Assembly (NCBI RefSeq): GCF_036669915.1
Contig: NC_089316.1
Span: 8,249,520 to 8,313,519, forward strand
Origin: Pocillopora verrucosa
Taxonomy: Eukaryota > Cnidaria > Anthozoa > Scleractinia > Pocilloporidae
Direction: 5' to 3'
Length of the DNA: 64,000 bases
Shown here: piece by piece, positions 27,836-38,638 of the stretch
Position numbering within the stretch: the stretch's first letter is position 1
Layout: every line of letters begins with the position of its first letter
Made by a program: the position numbers and the translations under genes
Notes under the pieces: generated by a model
What the model was told of the DNA's origin: nothing
The model's input: the letters and a program-made list of their open reading frames with translations, nothing else
The model's database searches: none

Positions 27836-30800
27836 TTAGTGGATACGTTCATATTGTGAATTCTTCTTGTCAAACATGGCTTCTATCTCTTCCAATGTTT
27901 TCCCCTTTGTCTCTGGCATTAGTACATAAACAAAAATGAATGAAACAAAACAGAACCCTGCATACAACCAGTATACACCTTGGTTTTGAAGAGTATCAGC
28001 CATGGACTGATATGTTTTAGTGACAATAAATGCTAATGTCCAGTTGGCCATAGTTGCAAAGCTGCTGGCTGGACCTCGGGCTCGGAGGGGAAATATTTCT
28101 GACATCACAAGCCATGGAACAGGTCCCCATGCAAGGGCAAACATCAAGTTGAACAAAACAATACACAAAATTGATAACCAGGAAATCTTCTTGGCTGGAA
28201 TAGAGTGACTGATTGAACCAAGCAAGGAAACTGTCTCACTTGCTGAGCCTTCACCTTCTGGAGGGATGTAGATCTCAAAATACACACCAAGTGCTACAAG
28301 AGAGACACACATTCCAATTGCTGTTGTCAAGAGGAGGATACGCCTCCCTGCTTTATCCATAATGATGCATGCTAAACCTGTTCCGACAAACTGCACCAGG
28401 CCCACAGCAATGGAGACGACCTTCCCATTTTTAAATCCTGCCATTGCAAAGATGTGGGCAGCATTAAAGAGAACTGCATTGACTCCACAAAATTGTTGAA
28501 ACACCATTAACCCAAGACTAATTATCAAGGGTTTTGCTATCACTGGCGTCAGCCAGTCTTGCAACTTTAGTGCCTCTTGCCGATCTGTCAAAATAATTAC
28601 AACAAGTAGCTTGTTAGTACTGACATAATGTATCTATTGCAACAAAAGGCATGAGGAGAACATATAAATCTACACTTAATTGTGTTAGTAAAATCAGGGG
28701 TACTTTAACTGAAGGAGAAATGTTATTCAAATTTATCAGGTTGCTTTTTTAATAAAAATACTTTGGATTTGAATGCGTGATGATTTCTGATGTAATTTTC
28801 ATTGTGTTGTCAGATCAGTTTAAAAATGAATCCTCTGATCCTTGGGTTAGAACAAGATGGTAAAAGTTGTTGGCCACATCAAAAATAAGGCTTTCAATGT
28901 AAAACCTTCTGGAAATCCTCCTTAACCCTTTAACTCCCACGAGTGACCAAGAAAGAATTTCTCCTTACAATATCAATACAATATCATACAAACAAGTAAT
29001 GAGAATAAAGAAAAATATCAATAGGGGATCATTTAGCGAATCAATAACAAATTCGCCAATTATATGACAAAAATTGTATAGCAGACCGTAAGGAGAATTA
29101 TTAGATCTTCAGAGTGAAAGGGTGGATACTAAATAATATATAGATTTAGCCAAGCCTAAAAGCAGAGCTTGCATTTTTTTTTTCCCGCGTGTCTCAAGGG
29201 CACAACACTTTGCCCCGGCCAGGACTAGAACCCGGGTCATCCAACTTGGAGCCCAGTGCACTGACCACTGGACTACTGGACAAAGCCGTGGCATTGGCGT
29301 GCCAGTGGTACAGTTGACCACGCATGTTAAAAGTAACACCTTGTACAGTCATATGGTCATATGGTCATATGGTCATACATCCACATTTTTTCAGCTTGAT
29401 GGGTTACTACTATTTTGTATAATTATGGGGTTACGCTCTGCGAGCTCCACTATAAAGTTCCATACAATCTTCTCTTGAAATCAAAAAGCAAAAAGTAGTA
29501 AACATAAATGAAGTTTGAGACAATCTGCTCATGTGCAGAAATCAAAGACTTTTAACCTTTAACTCCCAGAAATGATTAACATAAAACTTCTCCCTACAAT
29601 ATCCATACATTCTTCAGCAAACAGGTAATGAGAATATTCAAACTTATCAGGTAGAAGCTGCTATCTTGATCTAGTATTAAGTTCTCATAACTAACATACA
29701 AGGAAATATGTAACAGCTACAGAGGAGAATTAACAATCAGATCTTGGGAGTTAAAGGGTTAAAACCTCACCTAAAGTTGATTCAATAAGGAAACATTCAT
29801 TTTCAATATCAGCTTCAGGGCCTCGAAACCACAGCAAAGAATCCAGTGCTTCTTTTCTCATGTTCTTCCCGAGACACCAACGAGGAGTCTCTGGCATGGT
29901 ATACATCAGAATGATGAGCATTGCTGGCGGAACTGCACCAATAATAGCCAGCCATTTCCAGTGACACACAACCCCTACTACATAAGCAACCAAAATGCCT
30001 AATGTAACTGCAAGTTGGTTAACAGAGCCGAGTGCTCCACGCAACTGTGCAGGTGAAATCTCAGCAATGTAGACCTACATAAAGAAAGAAGAAAACTATT
30101 TTCACACAATCGTAACAATGTTAGGGAAGTATTATGTATTAAATTTTGAATTGAAGTGCGTTCAGCTGGAATACCCTCCCTTCCCTTATGGAATATAACC
30201 AACGTCACCTCAGGGAAGAGGGTGTAAAAGTGAAGATGTAAGGAATAAAATTGTCATTCTATTCCAGAATATTGTGATTTCTGTGCAAATGTGTCAAACA
30301 TTTTGTCACTGATTGAAGTTTCTGAGATGGCTAGTATTTCCTCTCATTCATTTGACAACTATGTCTGTTTGGCATAAAATTTTAACCCTTTAACTCCCAT
30401 GAGTGACCAAGACAGAATTTCTCCTTACAATATTGGTACAATATTAAAAAGATAAGTGATGAGAATAAAGAAAAATATCAATTTTGGTAAGATTAGATAA
30501 TCCAATACTAAATTTTCTGAACTAACATTAAAAGAATTGCATGTTTGACAGTAAAGAGAATAACAAATTTGATCTGGGAGTTAAAGGGTTAATTAATGGT
30601 TGGTGCTGGGAGAAGGGATAACTTGCAGGTATGAGATTCAATCTTTTACACCCTCATGCCAATATGCACACTCCTTACTACTCTCTATACATTTTCTACA
30701 GTGCTGACAAGGAGAATTTGTTAACAATCAAGAGCTTTGTTAATTGGTGATCATTTCCTTTATTCTCATGACCTTGATGTGTGATGCAGGGATGATATTG

Positions 30801-33509
30801 TATGGAGAAATTAGATGCTGGTCACACTAAAGGGTCAAAGGGTTAAGAAGAGGAGATGGCACATAGAAAGAAATGTATGAACTTACTGGAACAGCAAGTG
30901 AGACTGCACCACAACCCATTCCTGTGATGATCCGACCAGAGTAGAGCATGGGGATATTCTGAGCAAAGCTGATAAGCAGCCATCCCAGAACAAATGGTAC
31001 AACGCACAACATTATCGTACTCTTGCGACCAAACTTGTCAATTGCCCATCCACCCACGGGACTTCCAAGAATGGCTCCAATTGTGACCAGGGACTGCAGA
31101 TAAAACGATGACATCAAGAATTAGAAAAACAAGGAAATAGATGACCCTTGCTGATGAGCGGCAATTAAACCTTTCACTCCCAGAGTGATTAACATGGAAC
31201 TTCTCTCTATAATATCCATATATTATCCAGCAAACAGATATTGAGAAAATTCCAATTCATCAGGAAGAAGTTATCTTGATCTAAAACTAAATTCTCATAA
31301 CTGATTTACAAGGAAATATGTAGCAGCTAGAGGGAAGAATTAACAATCAGATCTTGGGAGTTAAAGGGTTAAACCTTTCACTCCCAGGAGTGATCAATAA
31401 GAAATCCCTCCTTACAATGCTCCTTGTCATATTCATGTAATAAGGAGAAAGATAAAAACAACAAACCAAATTCTCACAGCCAAAATAAGAAGCAATATAT
31501 GGAAGACATTACAGAGAATTGATATTTTGATCTAGGGAGTTAAGAGTTAAAAGAAATTGTAGAAAAGAAGCAATTTTAAATAGCAGCTCCCTTGCAAGGA
31601 TCATTTAAATCACTTGGAATACATCCACAAGTTAAAACATGTCTAGAGTTATTTCATTTGATCTAACACTAAGACATTGTCTGGGCAAAGGGTCATGATT
31701 GACTGAAAGATAAAGATATTTGGGTCACAGTCACTTATTTGTCTGAAGGTGGAAGATTCAAAACTGCTTGTAAATAGCAGGAGTTGTGTAAGCCTGTCAA
31801 TACTTTTTAACTTCTTTTTTTTTTAGTTAGACTTTTTAACTCATCTCGACAACACTGATGGAGAAATGGCACCTTATTTAAAACCCACCACCTTAATGAG
31901 CAATGTGTAAGGAAAGTATTTAAAAGACACTTTGGTCAGAGCTATTAATATTGTGAAGAAAGAAGATTTTAAATTGCTTGCGAGTGGTAGGAGTTGCACA
32001 GGCCCTAGAAATCTGTAATTTGTGACATGGAAATATGCTAATGCTTTGCAAAATAGAAATATGTAATTTGCAAAATGGAAATCTGTGATTTGCAAAACGA
32101 GAATCCCTGTGGAAAACTCCACAAGCCAGAAGAATGAATAAGTCAGTTCATCATAAGTGTGAATTGCAGCCTGCCAAATAATAATAAAAACAACTAGCGA
32201 AAACAAGAAATAAAAAATCTGTGTGGTGAACTTTCATGAATAACTCAATGTGTTGTTTAGTCAATTGAGTGCAAAAGTAATTTGAAATTTTCGTCGACGC
32301 TGTAGCTGTACTGTCTATAAGGTGTAACCAATGTACATTGTTGATGAATAATTTTAATGCATGACACGACACTTACCTGACTGGAAATGCTCATGGAAAG
32401 TGTTGCAGCATGTTTCTAGATGAAATATCATGTTTGCTGGGAAAATGTAACTGACCCAACCTTTTTTATTTTCTTGAGTCTCAGAATAATTTTTTTCACA
32501 AATTACAGATTTCTATTTTGCAAATCATAAGCATATTTCCATTTTGCAAATTGCTGATTTCTAGAAATCTGTAATTTGCAAAATGGAAATGTGCTAATGA
32601 TTTTCAAAATAGAAATCTGTAGCTTACGAAATGGAAATATGCTAACGATTTGCAAATTTGCGATTCCTATTTTGCAAATCATTAGCATATTTCCATTTCG
32701 CAAATATTTACAGATTTTCATTTCATTCGGTTTCGTTTCGCCAATTATAGTAGGCCCAATGAAACAAAAATACCGAAGCCAAATAGCCAATAGAAATTTA
32801 TGTGTGGTTGATCTTATGTTAAAAAGAAAACAAATACGCTAAGACAAGTCAGAAATTATTGTATTGCCAAATTTAGTATGACAGCCACATTTTATTCTAG
32901 CGAAATTGCGACAGTGACATTTGTCCCTAACCAAATAGGCGACAAGAGAACCCCCTCTGTGGGCCTTACTGGAAACACTTAACATGTTCTACTAAGGAGG
33001 CGTTCTCGTAAGACTTATTTCGACATACCTGTTTGAAAATGTCATAAATCACAACAAGACTGAAACAACTTGATCAGTTTCTCTGATTCTTCATCATTGT
33101 TAAATTTTAATGAAAGAAAAATTCGTTCGATAGTTCCGTAATCCACAAGCTAATATCTGTCGAGACCCATAGACGTTTGGTAACCTTATCGGGATGACTT
33201 CCAGTTAAACTAGTTTTTACCACAAGCTCACGGTGTTTGCTCACTAAAGGTAGAATCAACATACATGTACACAATTCAACTTACAGAAAACCATGATCCT
33301 TGCCCGTCAGTTAAACCAGTAGCAGAAGCACTACTGGATTGATGTACTAGATCTTCCAAAGCAGACGACGAATATCCCATACAATATCCAAATGACAACG
33401 GGCCGAGAGCTGCAATGAAAGTAGCAAGGATTGCTCTTCCGACCCTGACGTTCTGTACTATTTCGTTGGACTGAATGGATGAGGTAAACTCTTTTTCAAG
33501 CTCAGTCAT
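27836..33509 (-). CDS. SLC2 sugar transporter, paralogue A (GLUT6/8 or Tret1-like)
   Basis: A twelve-helix major facilitator that should move hexose or a related sugar across a membrane. Exons in coding order are 33285-33509, 30887-31093, 29771-30074 and 27836-28584, giving 494 aa. All introns are GT-AG with phases 0, 0, 1. Signatures in order: GYSSSALEDL after TM1, DKFGRKSTIM between TM2 and TM3, EISPAQLRG, PETPRW after TM6, FQQFCGVNAVLFN in TM7, DKAGRR, WGPVPWLVMSEIFPLRARG, NWTLAFIV in TM10 and PETKG at the C-terminus. It is the most canonical member together with C. It ends YERIH, a possible YxxPhi sorting motif. A MITE starts three bases past the donor hexamer of intron 3. Substrate cannot be told from sequence. 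Confidence 0.93.
28922..29124 (+). mobile_element. MITE copy, subfamily 1 (transporter A intron 3)
   Basis: Left end ttaaccctttaactcccacg; right end cagagtgaaagggtgg. The SINE copy 29133-29323 starts a few bases further on. Confidence 0.85.
29133..29323 (-). repeat. tRNA-derived SINE, copy 1 (transporter A intron 3)
   Basis: About 191 bp, roughly 92% identical by eye to 46956-47146. Read on the minus strand it holds an A-box-like TAGTCCAGTGG (29265-29275) and a B-box-like GGTTCTAGTCC (29222-29232), 32 bp apart, so internal Pol III promotion is likely. It ends with an A-rich run and ctaaatctatatattat. Confidence 0.8.
29552..29762 (+). mobile_element. MITE copy, subfamily 3, next to the exon 3 donor of transporter A
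   Basis: TTAA at both ends. The donor hexamer GTGAGG of intron 3 occupies 29770-29765, so the element starts two bases inside it. Confidence 0.9.
30382..30592 (+). mobile_element. MITE copy, subfamily 1 (transporter A intron 2)
   Basis: Complete, with ends ttaaccctttaactcccatg and ctgggagttaaagggttaa. Confidence 0.92.
30640..30846 (-). mobile_element. MITE copy, subfamily 2 (transporter A intron 2)
   Basis: Ends agggtcaaagggttaa, 41 bp from the exon 2 donor of transporter A. Confidence 0.8.
31165..31372 (+). mobile_element. MITE copy, subfamily 3 (transporter A intron 1)
   Basis: Ends ttaaacctttcactcccaga and tgggagttaaagggttaa; the right TTAA is shared with the following copy. Confidence 0.9.
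31369..31550 (+). mobile_element. shortened MITE copy (transporter A intron 1)
   Basis: About 180 bp. Starts at the shared TTAA with acctttcactcccaggagtg and ends ctagggagttaagagttaa; part of the centre is deleted. Confidence 0.8.
31985..32105. repeat. related ttgcaaaatggaaat repeat
   Basis: Four copies of gcaaaa(t/c)(a/g)gaaat(a/c)tg-like sequence lie in direct orientation, 400 bp from the palindromes made of the same unit. Confidence 0.6.
32506..32715. repeat. two adjacent palindromes in intron 1 of transporter A
   Basis: One palindrome of about 57-bp arms is centred near 32563, between gctgatttct and agaaatctgt. A second is centred near 32662, with arms cgaaatggaaatatgcta and tagcatatttccatttcg. 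Both are built from a unit resembling ttgcaaaatggaaat. Confidence 0.8.
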
Positions 33510-33896
33510 GTTGGATGCTTTGTTCGATGCTAATCACTCGATTTATGGTGGAACAGGTGAGGAAGTCACCTTAATATACATTAGGATTTCAATGTAGTAA
33601 TAGAACCCCACCGATCAAGTGTAAAGGCTAACGGAAACATGTGAGCTCGAATGCGTTACTGAGTGCATGACGCAATTTCAACGCGCAAACCATGTGATTT
33701 CTCCACCCGTGATGGGACTGTGTGAATATGCATGTGAACTTATTACAACAACATAAAGATGTCTTTTGGTAAATTTGGTAATTTATGGCCATGTTATCCG
33801 CCCAAACGAGTCCAAAATCCAATCAACAATAGTAATAGCGTAGTAAGCTTGACATACTCGATCCGCAGTGCGTGCATAGTACGTAGCCGATGGTAG

Positions 33897-34077
33897 ATTT
33901 TTTCCTATTTCAGATCGTCACTTCCCCCCCCTCATTATTTTTCAACCATCACCCGCCCCCTTAGTAAAAATTTCTTTCTCTCCCCAGCCCTCCGCTACCA
34001 TTAAAATTAAAGATGGCGGCCATAATTTAAAAATACTGAGCACTCGCACGCCTAAATTATGCCTGCACTGCAGGCTA
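33897..34077 (+). repeat. dispersed repeat, second copy at 25079-25257
   Basis: Both copies share a pyrimidine-rich start, ccatca(ac/cc)cg, then tctctc.cca.c, aaagatgg(t/c)gg and end near ctgcaggcta. Similarity is clear but moderate, so both are old. Family unknown. Confidence 0.6.
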
Positions 34078-34561
34078 TCCACTCCGAGTCACGAATCTCG
34101 CTTCGCCGCCTTGAGACAGAGATCTTGCGGAAATGGCTCACTGAGGCACGTTCAGCGTTTTTTGAGAATGTATGCCCGCATTTTTATTCTGTCTTTATTA
34201 AATTTTTTTTTGCTCTACCAAGTGACAGGCGTTTTTTAATCTGGACGACGAGTGATCGTTCTTTAGGTTATAAATCGCGCTCTCTATCATATCAACAGTT
34301 TTGTTTCATTTTTGAAAAAAAAATGGGAACACTCCGGCATCGTGGGCCAATAACTCATACGATTTGACCACATTTATTCATTCATTTCAAATCATACCTC
34401 AAACATTTAGGGCGTTAAATCGCTCCAGGAATATTAAAAATACACTCAGAGATTTCGCTTATGTTTCCGTTGGACTATCACTGTATCTTTTTCATGTTAA
34501 TATGACAGCTCTTTCCCTCTCTTTGAACTGGGTTTTCTGGAGGGCTATTGTATCGCTTTAA

Positions 34562-34810
34562 CGTAATGTTAATTACTACGAAGATCGCTTATATAATCAT
34601 TTCTTAATCCGCAGTTCTTATCAATACACATGATTTTCATACATCCACAGTCATTTATTCATTACTGAGTTCACGAGTTTATCATATATCAACATAATGA
34701 CCAGCTCCCAGTTGGCTTGTTAGCTCAGTTGGTGGAGCATTGCATTGGTATTGCAAAGGCCATGGGTTCAAATCCCGTACAGGCCTATATTAATTTCAGG
34801 CCTTTATTAC
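34562..34810 (+). repeat. probable tRNA-related SINE enclosing the tRNA-like cloverleaf
   Basis: The tRNA-like part (34714-34786) is preceded by attactacgaagatcgctta and followed by a second aggcct in tttcaggcctttatt. From memory this arrangement is very frequent in coral sequences, which favours a repeat over a stand-alone tRNA gene. The outer borders are estimates. Confidence 0.5.
34714..34786 (+). tRNA. tRNA-like cloverleaf, anticodon GGT (Thr), likely SINE-derived
   Basis: The 73 nt fold as a full cloverleaf. Acceptor stem GGCTTGT pairs with ACAGGCC (one T-G pair); D arm is GCTC/GAGC with loop AGTTGGTG; anticodon stem TTGCA/TGCAA has loop TTGGTAT; T arm is ATGGG/CCCGT with loop TTCAAAT. 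The anticodon is GGT, which would read Thr ACC/ACT. Eukaryotic nuclear genomes normally decode these with AGT, so a functional tRNA is doubtful. Sequence around it looks like a SINE. Confidence 0.5.
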
Positions 34811-34974
34811 ACCCATTTTGAAATTACAGGTGGTCTCTATAATCTAATTGGCTCTAATTGATGCGATTTACTCACGAATCGCACCATTTTTTTAAACTTT
34901 TAATCACATATTTTTCCCAGCCAATGAGGAGGCTACACTAAAAACAAAACAACCAATCAGATTTCAAGGCTTGT

Positions 34975-35186
34975 TTAACCCTTCAACTCCCAGAAGTGAT
35001 TAACATAAAACTTCTCCCTACAATATCCATACATTCTTCAGCAAACAGGTAATGAGAACATTCAAACTTATCAGGTAGAAGCTGCTATCTTGATCTAGCA
35101 CCAAGTTCTCATAACTAATTTACAAGGAAATGTGTAGCAGCTACAAGAGAGAATTAACAATCAGATCTTGGGAGTTAAAGGATTAA
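34975..35186 (+). mobile_element. MITE copy, subfamily 3
   Basis: Ends ttaacccttcaactcccaga and gggagttaaaggattaa; ends 32 bp before the inverted exon fragment at 35218. Confidence 0.9.
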
Positions 35187-35217
35187 GGTAACTGATCAAA
35201 TTGCAGGAAAATGAAAC

Positions 35218-35279
35218 ATGCCGGAAACTGTTTGCCGGCTGTTGGCTCGTGGTAAAGAAACACGTGCCTACATGACAGC
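35218..35279 (+). pseudogene. inverted 62-bp copy of exon 3 of transporter B
   Basis: This segment reads MPETVCRLLARGKETRAYMT on the plus strand. It matches the minus-strand exon 3 segment 36262-36323 of B (MPETVCWLLARGKEKRAYMT) at 56 of 62 bases. It lies 59 bp beyond B's stop codon, in opposite orientation. Homology ends abruptly on both sides, so it is a fragment and not a gene. Confidence 0.9.
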
Positions 35280-35337
35280 AGCAACACTCAATCGGAAAGC
35301 GCACGAATGCATTGTTTGTGTTCCTGTGTTTCCGGAC

Positions 35338-38210
35338 TCACACGTAGGTTTCTCGTATGGGCAATTCTATGGAATCCCTCTCTTTTTTCCCTTTACCCTC
35401 GAAGTACATTTGAATCTTCTCAAGAGATTTTCCCTCCGTTTCTGGGACACAAACGTAAACAAAAAATACGGCCATAATCGCCTGACTTCCATATAACCAG
35501 AAGGTTCCGGCCGCTGTGAGTGTATTGATAAAGAACGGAAATGTCTTAGTGATTGTAAATGCGCAAGTCCAGTTGAATAGAGTTGCATTGCCACTGGCTA
35601 TTCCCCTAGCCTTGACTGGAAATATCTCGCTCATTATGAGCCAAGCACAGGGACCCCAAGTCATACCAAATGCCACTATGTACACAGCAACACTCGTAAC
35701 AGCCACCCACGAGAAATCGTAGTAAGTAACAATGCTATTCTTGGACAGAGAGTTCTCAGAGATGTAAAAATAAGAACCCAAGCTGAAAAGGCTTATGCTC
35801 ATTCCCACACCACCTACGATCAACAGGAAACGCCTACCAGCATGACTAATCATAATTACAGACAAGGCAGCGGCAACTACCTGGATGATGCCAATTAAAA
35901 TCGGCACCATAGTGCTTTTGTTCTGGAAACCAGCCTTTTGGAAGATGGTGGCACAGTAGAACATGACTGCGTTGATGCCAGTGCTCTGTTGGAAGAAATG
36001 AAGGGCCAAGCTGATTGCGAACGGACGTAAGAGACTGGGTTTGGCAAATTCCTTGATTGACATCCTCTCCTTGTTTTCTATTGGCCGAAAAAATGAATGA
36101 ATGAAAGAATGAAATTTGAAAACGAGAAAAAAATTTACAAAAGAATCCAAAACGAATTAACAAAGAACTGTACTTTGCCAGAAAAAATGAACCTACCTAA
36201 GCTATCTTTTATTTCCATAATTTCCTTCTCCACGTCAGCATTCGGTCCTCGCAGCCACCATGCTGTCATGTAGGCGCGTTTTTCTTTTCCACGAGCCAAC
36301 AGCCAGCAGACAGTTTCTGGCATGAAAATCATCAATATCAACAAACAGGTTGGGAACACTGTTCCTATTATGGCACACCAATACCAGTTGAGGGCGTAAC
36401 CCGTTATGAAAGACAACAAGATACCCGATACAATTCCCATTTGGTTAAATGTGCCCAGTGTGCCTCTTAGACGAGGAGGGGCGGTTTCTGAGATGTAAAC
36501 CTAAAAATTTAAAAGAAAATTTATCAGTTATGAGGAATAAACGAAGTACTGTAACTTGATCAGGTGTTTAAAGCATTACCAGAAAGGGTAGTGCAGCAGT
36601 CAGGGCTTTTTCCAGAAGAGTATTTTAGTGAGGTCAGGCCAGGTTACAAGTTTTCTTATCTCCAGCTTCAAAGCCGAAAAGTTTAATACCCGCCCAGATC
36701 CCTCCCAGTACACCTGACAATGTGAGGGACGCGATAGCCTAACAGTTATCGCGCTTAGCTCCGTTTGCGTGGACCGAGTCCAGGGTTAGTTTATATGAGC
36801 AATGAATATATTTATTCAGTGTCATACATTTTTTTCGTAAACCTCGGCGGCTTTTGCGCAAACGCTTTTTCACACGTCATTGCCAAGCGGAAGCCTGGCT
36901 CAGGATGCTACTTACCGGGGCAGTAACTGAGATCACGCCACAGGCTAAGCCTGAAATAACTCGGCCGGAATAGAGCATAGCGAGATTTTGAGCAAAGCCG
37001 ATGAGAAGCCATCCTAATACAAAAGGAACAACGCATAACATTATGGTACTCTTTCTACCAAGCTTGTCAATCGCCCATCCAGCAAGGGGACTGCCAAAAA
37101 TAGCGCCAACGGTGATCAGAGACTGTAAAAAAAAAATAATAATAAAGATCAAAATTGTGTCGAAGTAATTATCTGCTAATTCAAAATCATATTATTGATA
37201 TTTATGTTTGGTTCAATTTGAGAGTTTGTATAAGCCTGACCTTGACTTTACACAAGCTCGCCATAAGTTCCATTCAGGTGAACGTGTTCAAAGATAGCAC
37301 TGGTGTAATTTGAGATTTGGTGTCCACTTTCTCTTAATGATTTTATATTTTCCTTTCTTTTTTTTTTGACATTCAAAAAAGCTTGTGAACAGGAGACTAA
37401 GTTCAGGTGTTGAATTAAGAACAGTCAGCTCTGTAAATTAATTTAGGTGTTTCTGCTTTAAACCATTCAACTCCCACAAGTGATTAACAAGTAACTTCAT
37501 TTTTCGGCCCGCGAGATTTAAAATAACCGATTGAGCATTTGACAAAAATAAAGTTATTTTTTTCCTCGTTATTCTGCCTGTGTGGTAAATACTAGAAAAA
37601 AAAAGGGATATTTACCTCAGCGTGGGTGAAGATGATGAATATTTACCTTCACTACGATTAATAATTAAAAACTATTCAGTTTCACGCTTAGATTTGAGAT
37701 CAAGTTAAGCTTTTCAAGCGAAATTGCGCCAACATTAAACTTAGCACAAAAGACCCAAATAGCACACTATTTACTGCAAAAGTGGTTTAATCGGCTTTAA
37801 CTCTTACAGAGCCGTCTATAATCAGTATATCTAGTAGGACCTGGAAAATAATCTTATTCCCTATTTTTCTAGTCATAACAATTATATTTTGACGGATCAA
37901 AAGGACACATGGTCCCGGCTCGGGAGATGACTTAACAAGTTACTTTTTTTCAGCTGATTTACGAAAAAGACATGATCGAACCCACCGAAAACCAGGATCC
38001 CTGATCTGCAGATAGACGCACAACTGAAGAATAATCAGCGTTTTGCAAATCTTCCAAAGCAGACGACGAATAACCAATACAGTACCCGAAGCTCACTGGG
38101 CCAAGCGCAGCGATCAACGCGGCCAGGATTGCTCTGCTAACTCCTTGTTCACGTTTTGCTCCATCGGACTGAGGAGATTTTTTGAAAGCATCCCCGCGAG
38201 GCTCGGCCAT
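35338..38210 (-). CDS. SLC2 sugar transporter, paralogue B (diverged signatures)
   Basis: Exons in coding order are 37986-38210, 36916-37122, 36197-36500 and 35338-36077, giving 491 aa with the family's shared splice sites. The start MAEPRGDAFKK is chosen because D and E also begin MAE. Kept motifs: DKLGRKSTIM, QQSTGINA in TM7, WGPCAWLIMSEIFPVKARG, NWTCAFTI in TM10. Changed motifs: PETPR after TM6 reads PETVC, the D+xGRR of the TM8-TM9 loop reads SHAGRR, and the C-terminal PETKG is PETEG. The tail is basic (EGKGKKERD) and ends ETYV, a class I PDZ-ligand pattern absent from the other four. B is probably an expressed gene with altered regulation or substrate, since all splice sites and the frame are intact. 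Confidence 0.91.
37458..37500 (+). mobile_element. MITE terminal fragment (transporter B intron 1)
   Basis: Only the left end is left: ttaaaccattcaactcccac then aagtgattaacaagtaactt. Confidence 0.6.
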
Positions 38211-38591
38211 CTCGAATGTTACCCACGCTAAAGCGAACTCTTGTTTGGTGGTCTGATAATACAAACGGAGGGTATCATAATTCAAGTACAACTGATGACG
38301 AAGAAATTTTTTTAAGCCTTCCTGAGTATGACTAACAGTTTCATGGTAAATAGTCACGTCATTAACAGGAGGAAGACGAAACTTGAGGATTAAAAAAAAA
38401 AAAAAAAAAAAAAGAGAAAGAAAAAGAAAAAAAAACGCTGGACAGAAGCACAAGTTCATTTTACAAGTTGTTTTTTGCATTTATGACTAAAATCAAAAGT
38501 GTTTGCGTGGGTGTAAATGGAGTGAAAAAAAAAATGACCCTAAAGGACCTTTAATTTAATGAGGAAAAATGCTATAGGTATGTACGTCATA

Positions 38592-38638
38592 CACAAACCC
38601 AGCATCCGGTCATGGGCACAAACCCAGCATCCGGTCAA
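38592..38638 (+). repeat. 25-bp tandem duplication
   Basis: cacaaacccagcatccggtc begins at 38592 and again at 38617. A variant (gcacaaacccaacatcc) occurs at 39650. Confidence 0.85.

Larger units (their letters stand above)
33510..35217. other. spacer between transporters A and B
   Basis: Contains a dispersed repeat (33897-34077), a tRNA-derived element (about 34562-34810) and a MITE (34975-35186). The promoter of A must lie just above 33509, but I see no decisive core motif. No further gene is visible. Confidence 0.55.

Noticed and set aside
36740-36790. A-box-like tagcctaacag with a weak B box as a SINE
   Set aside because: It resembles the opening of the dispersed repeat at 45320 but is too short and degenerate to annotate firmly.
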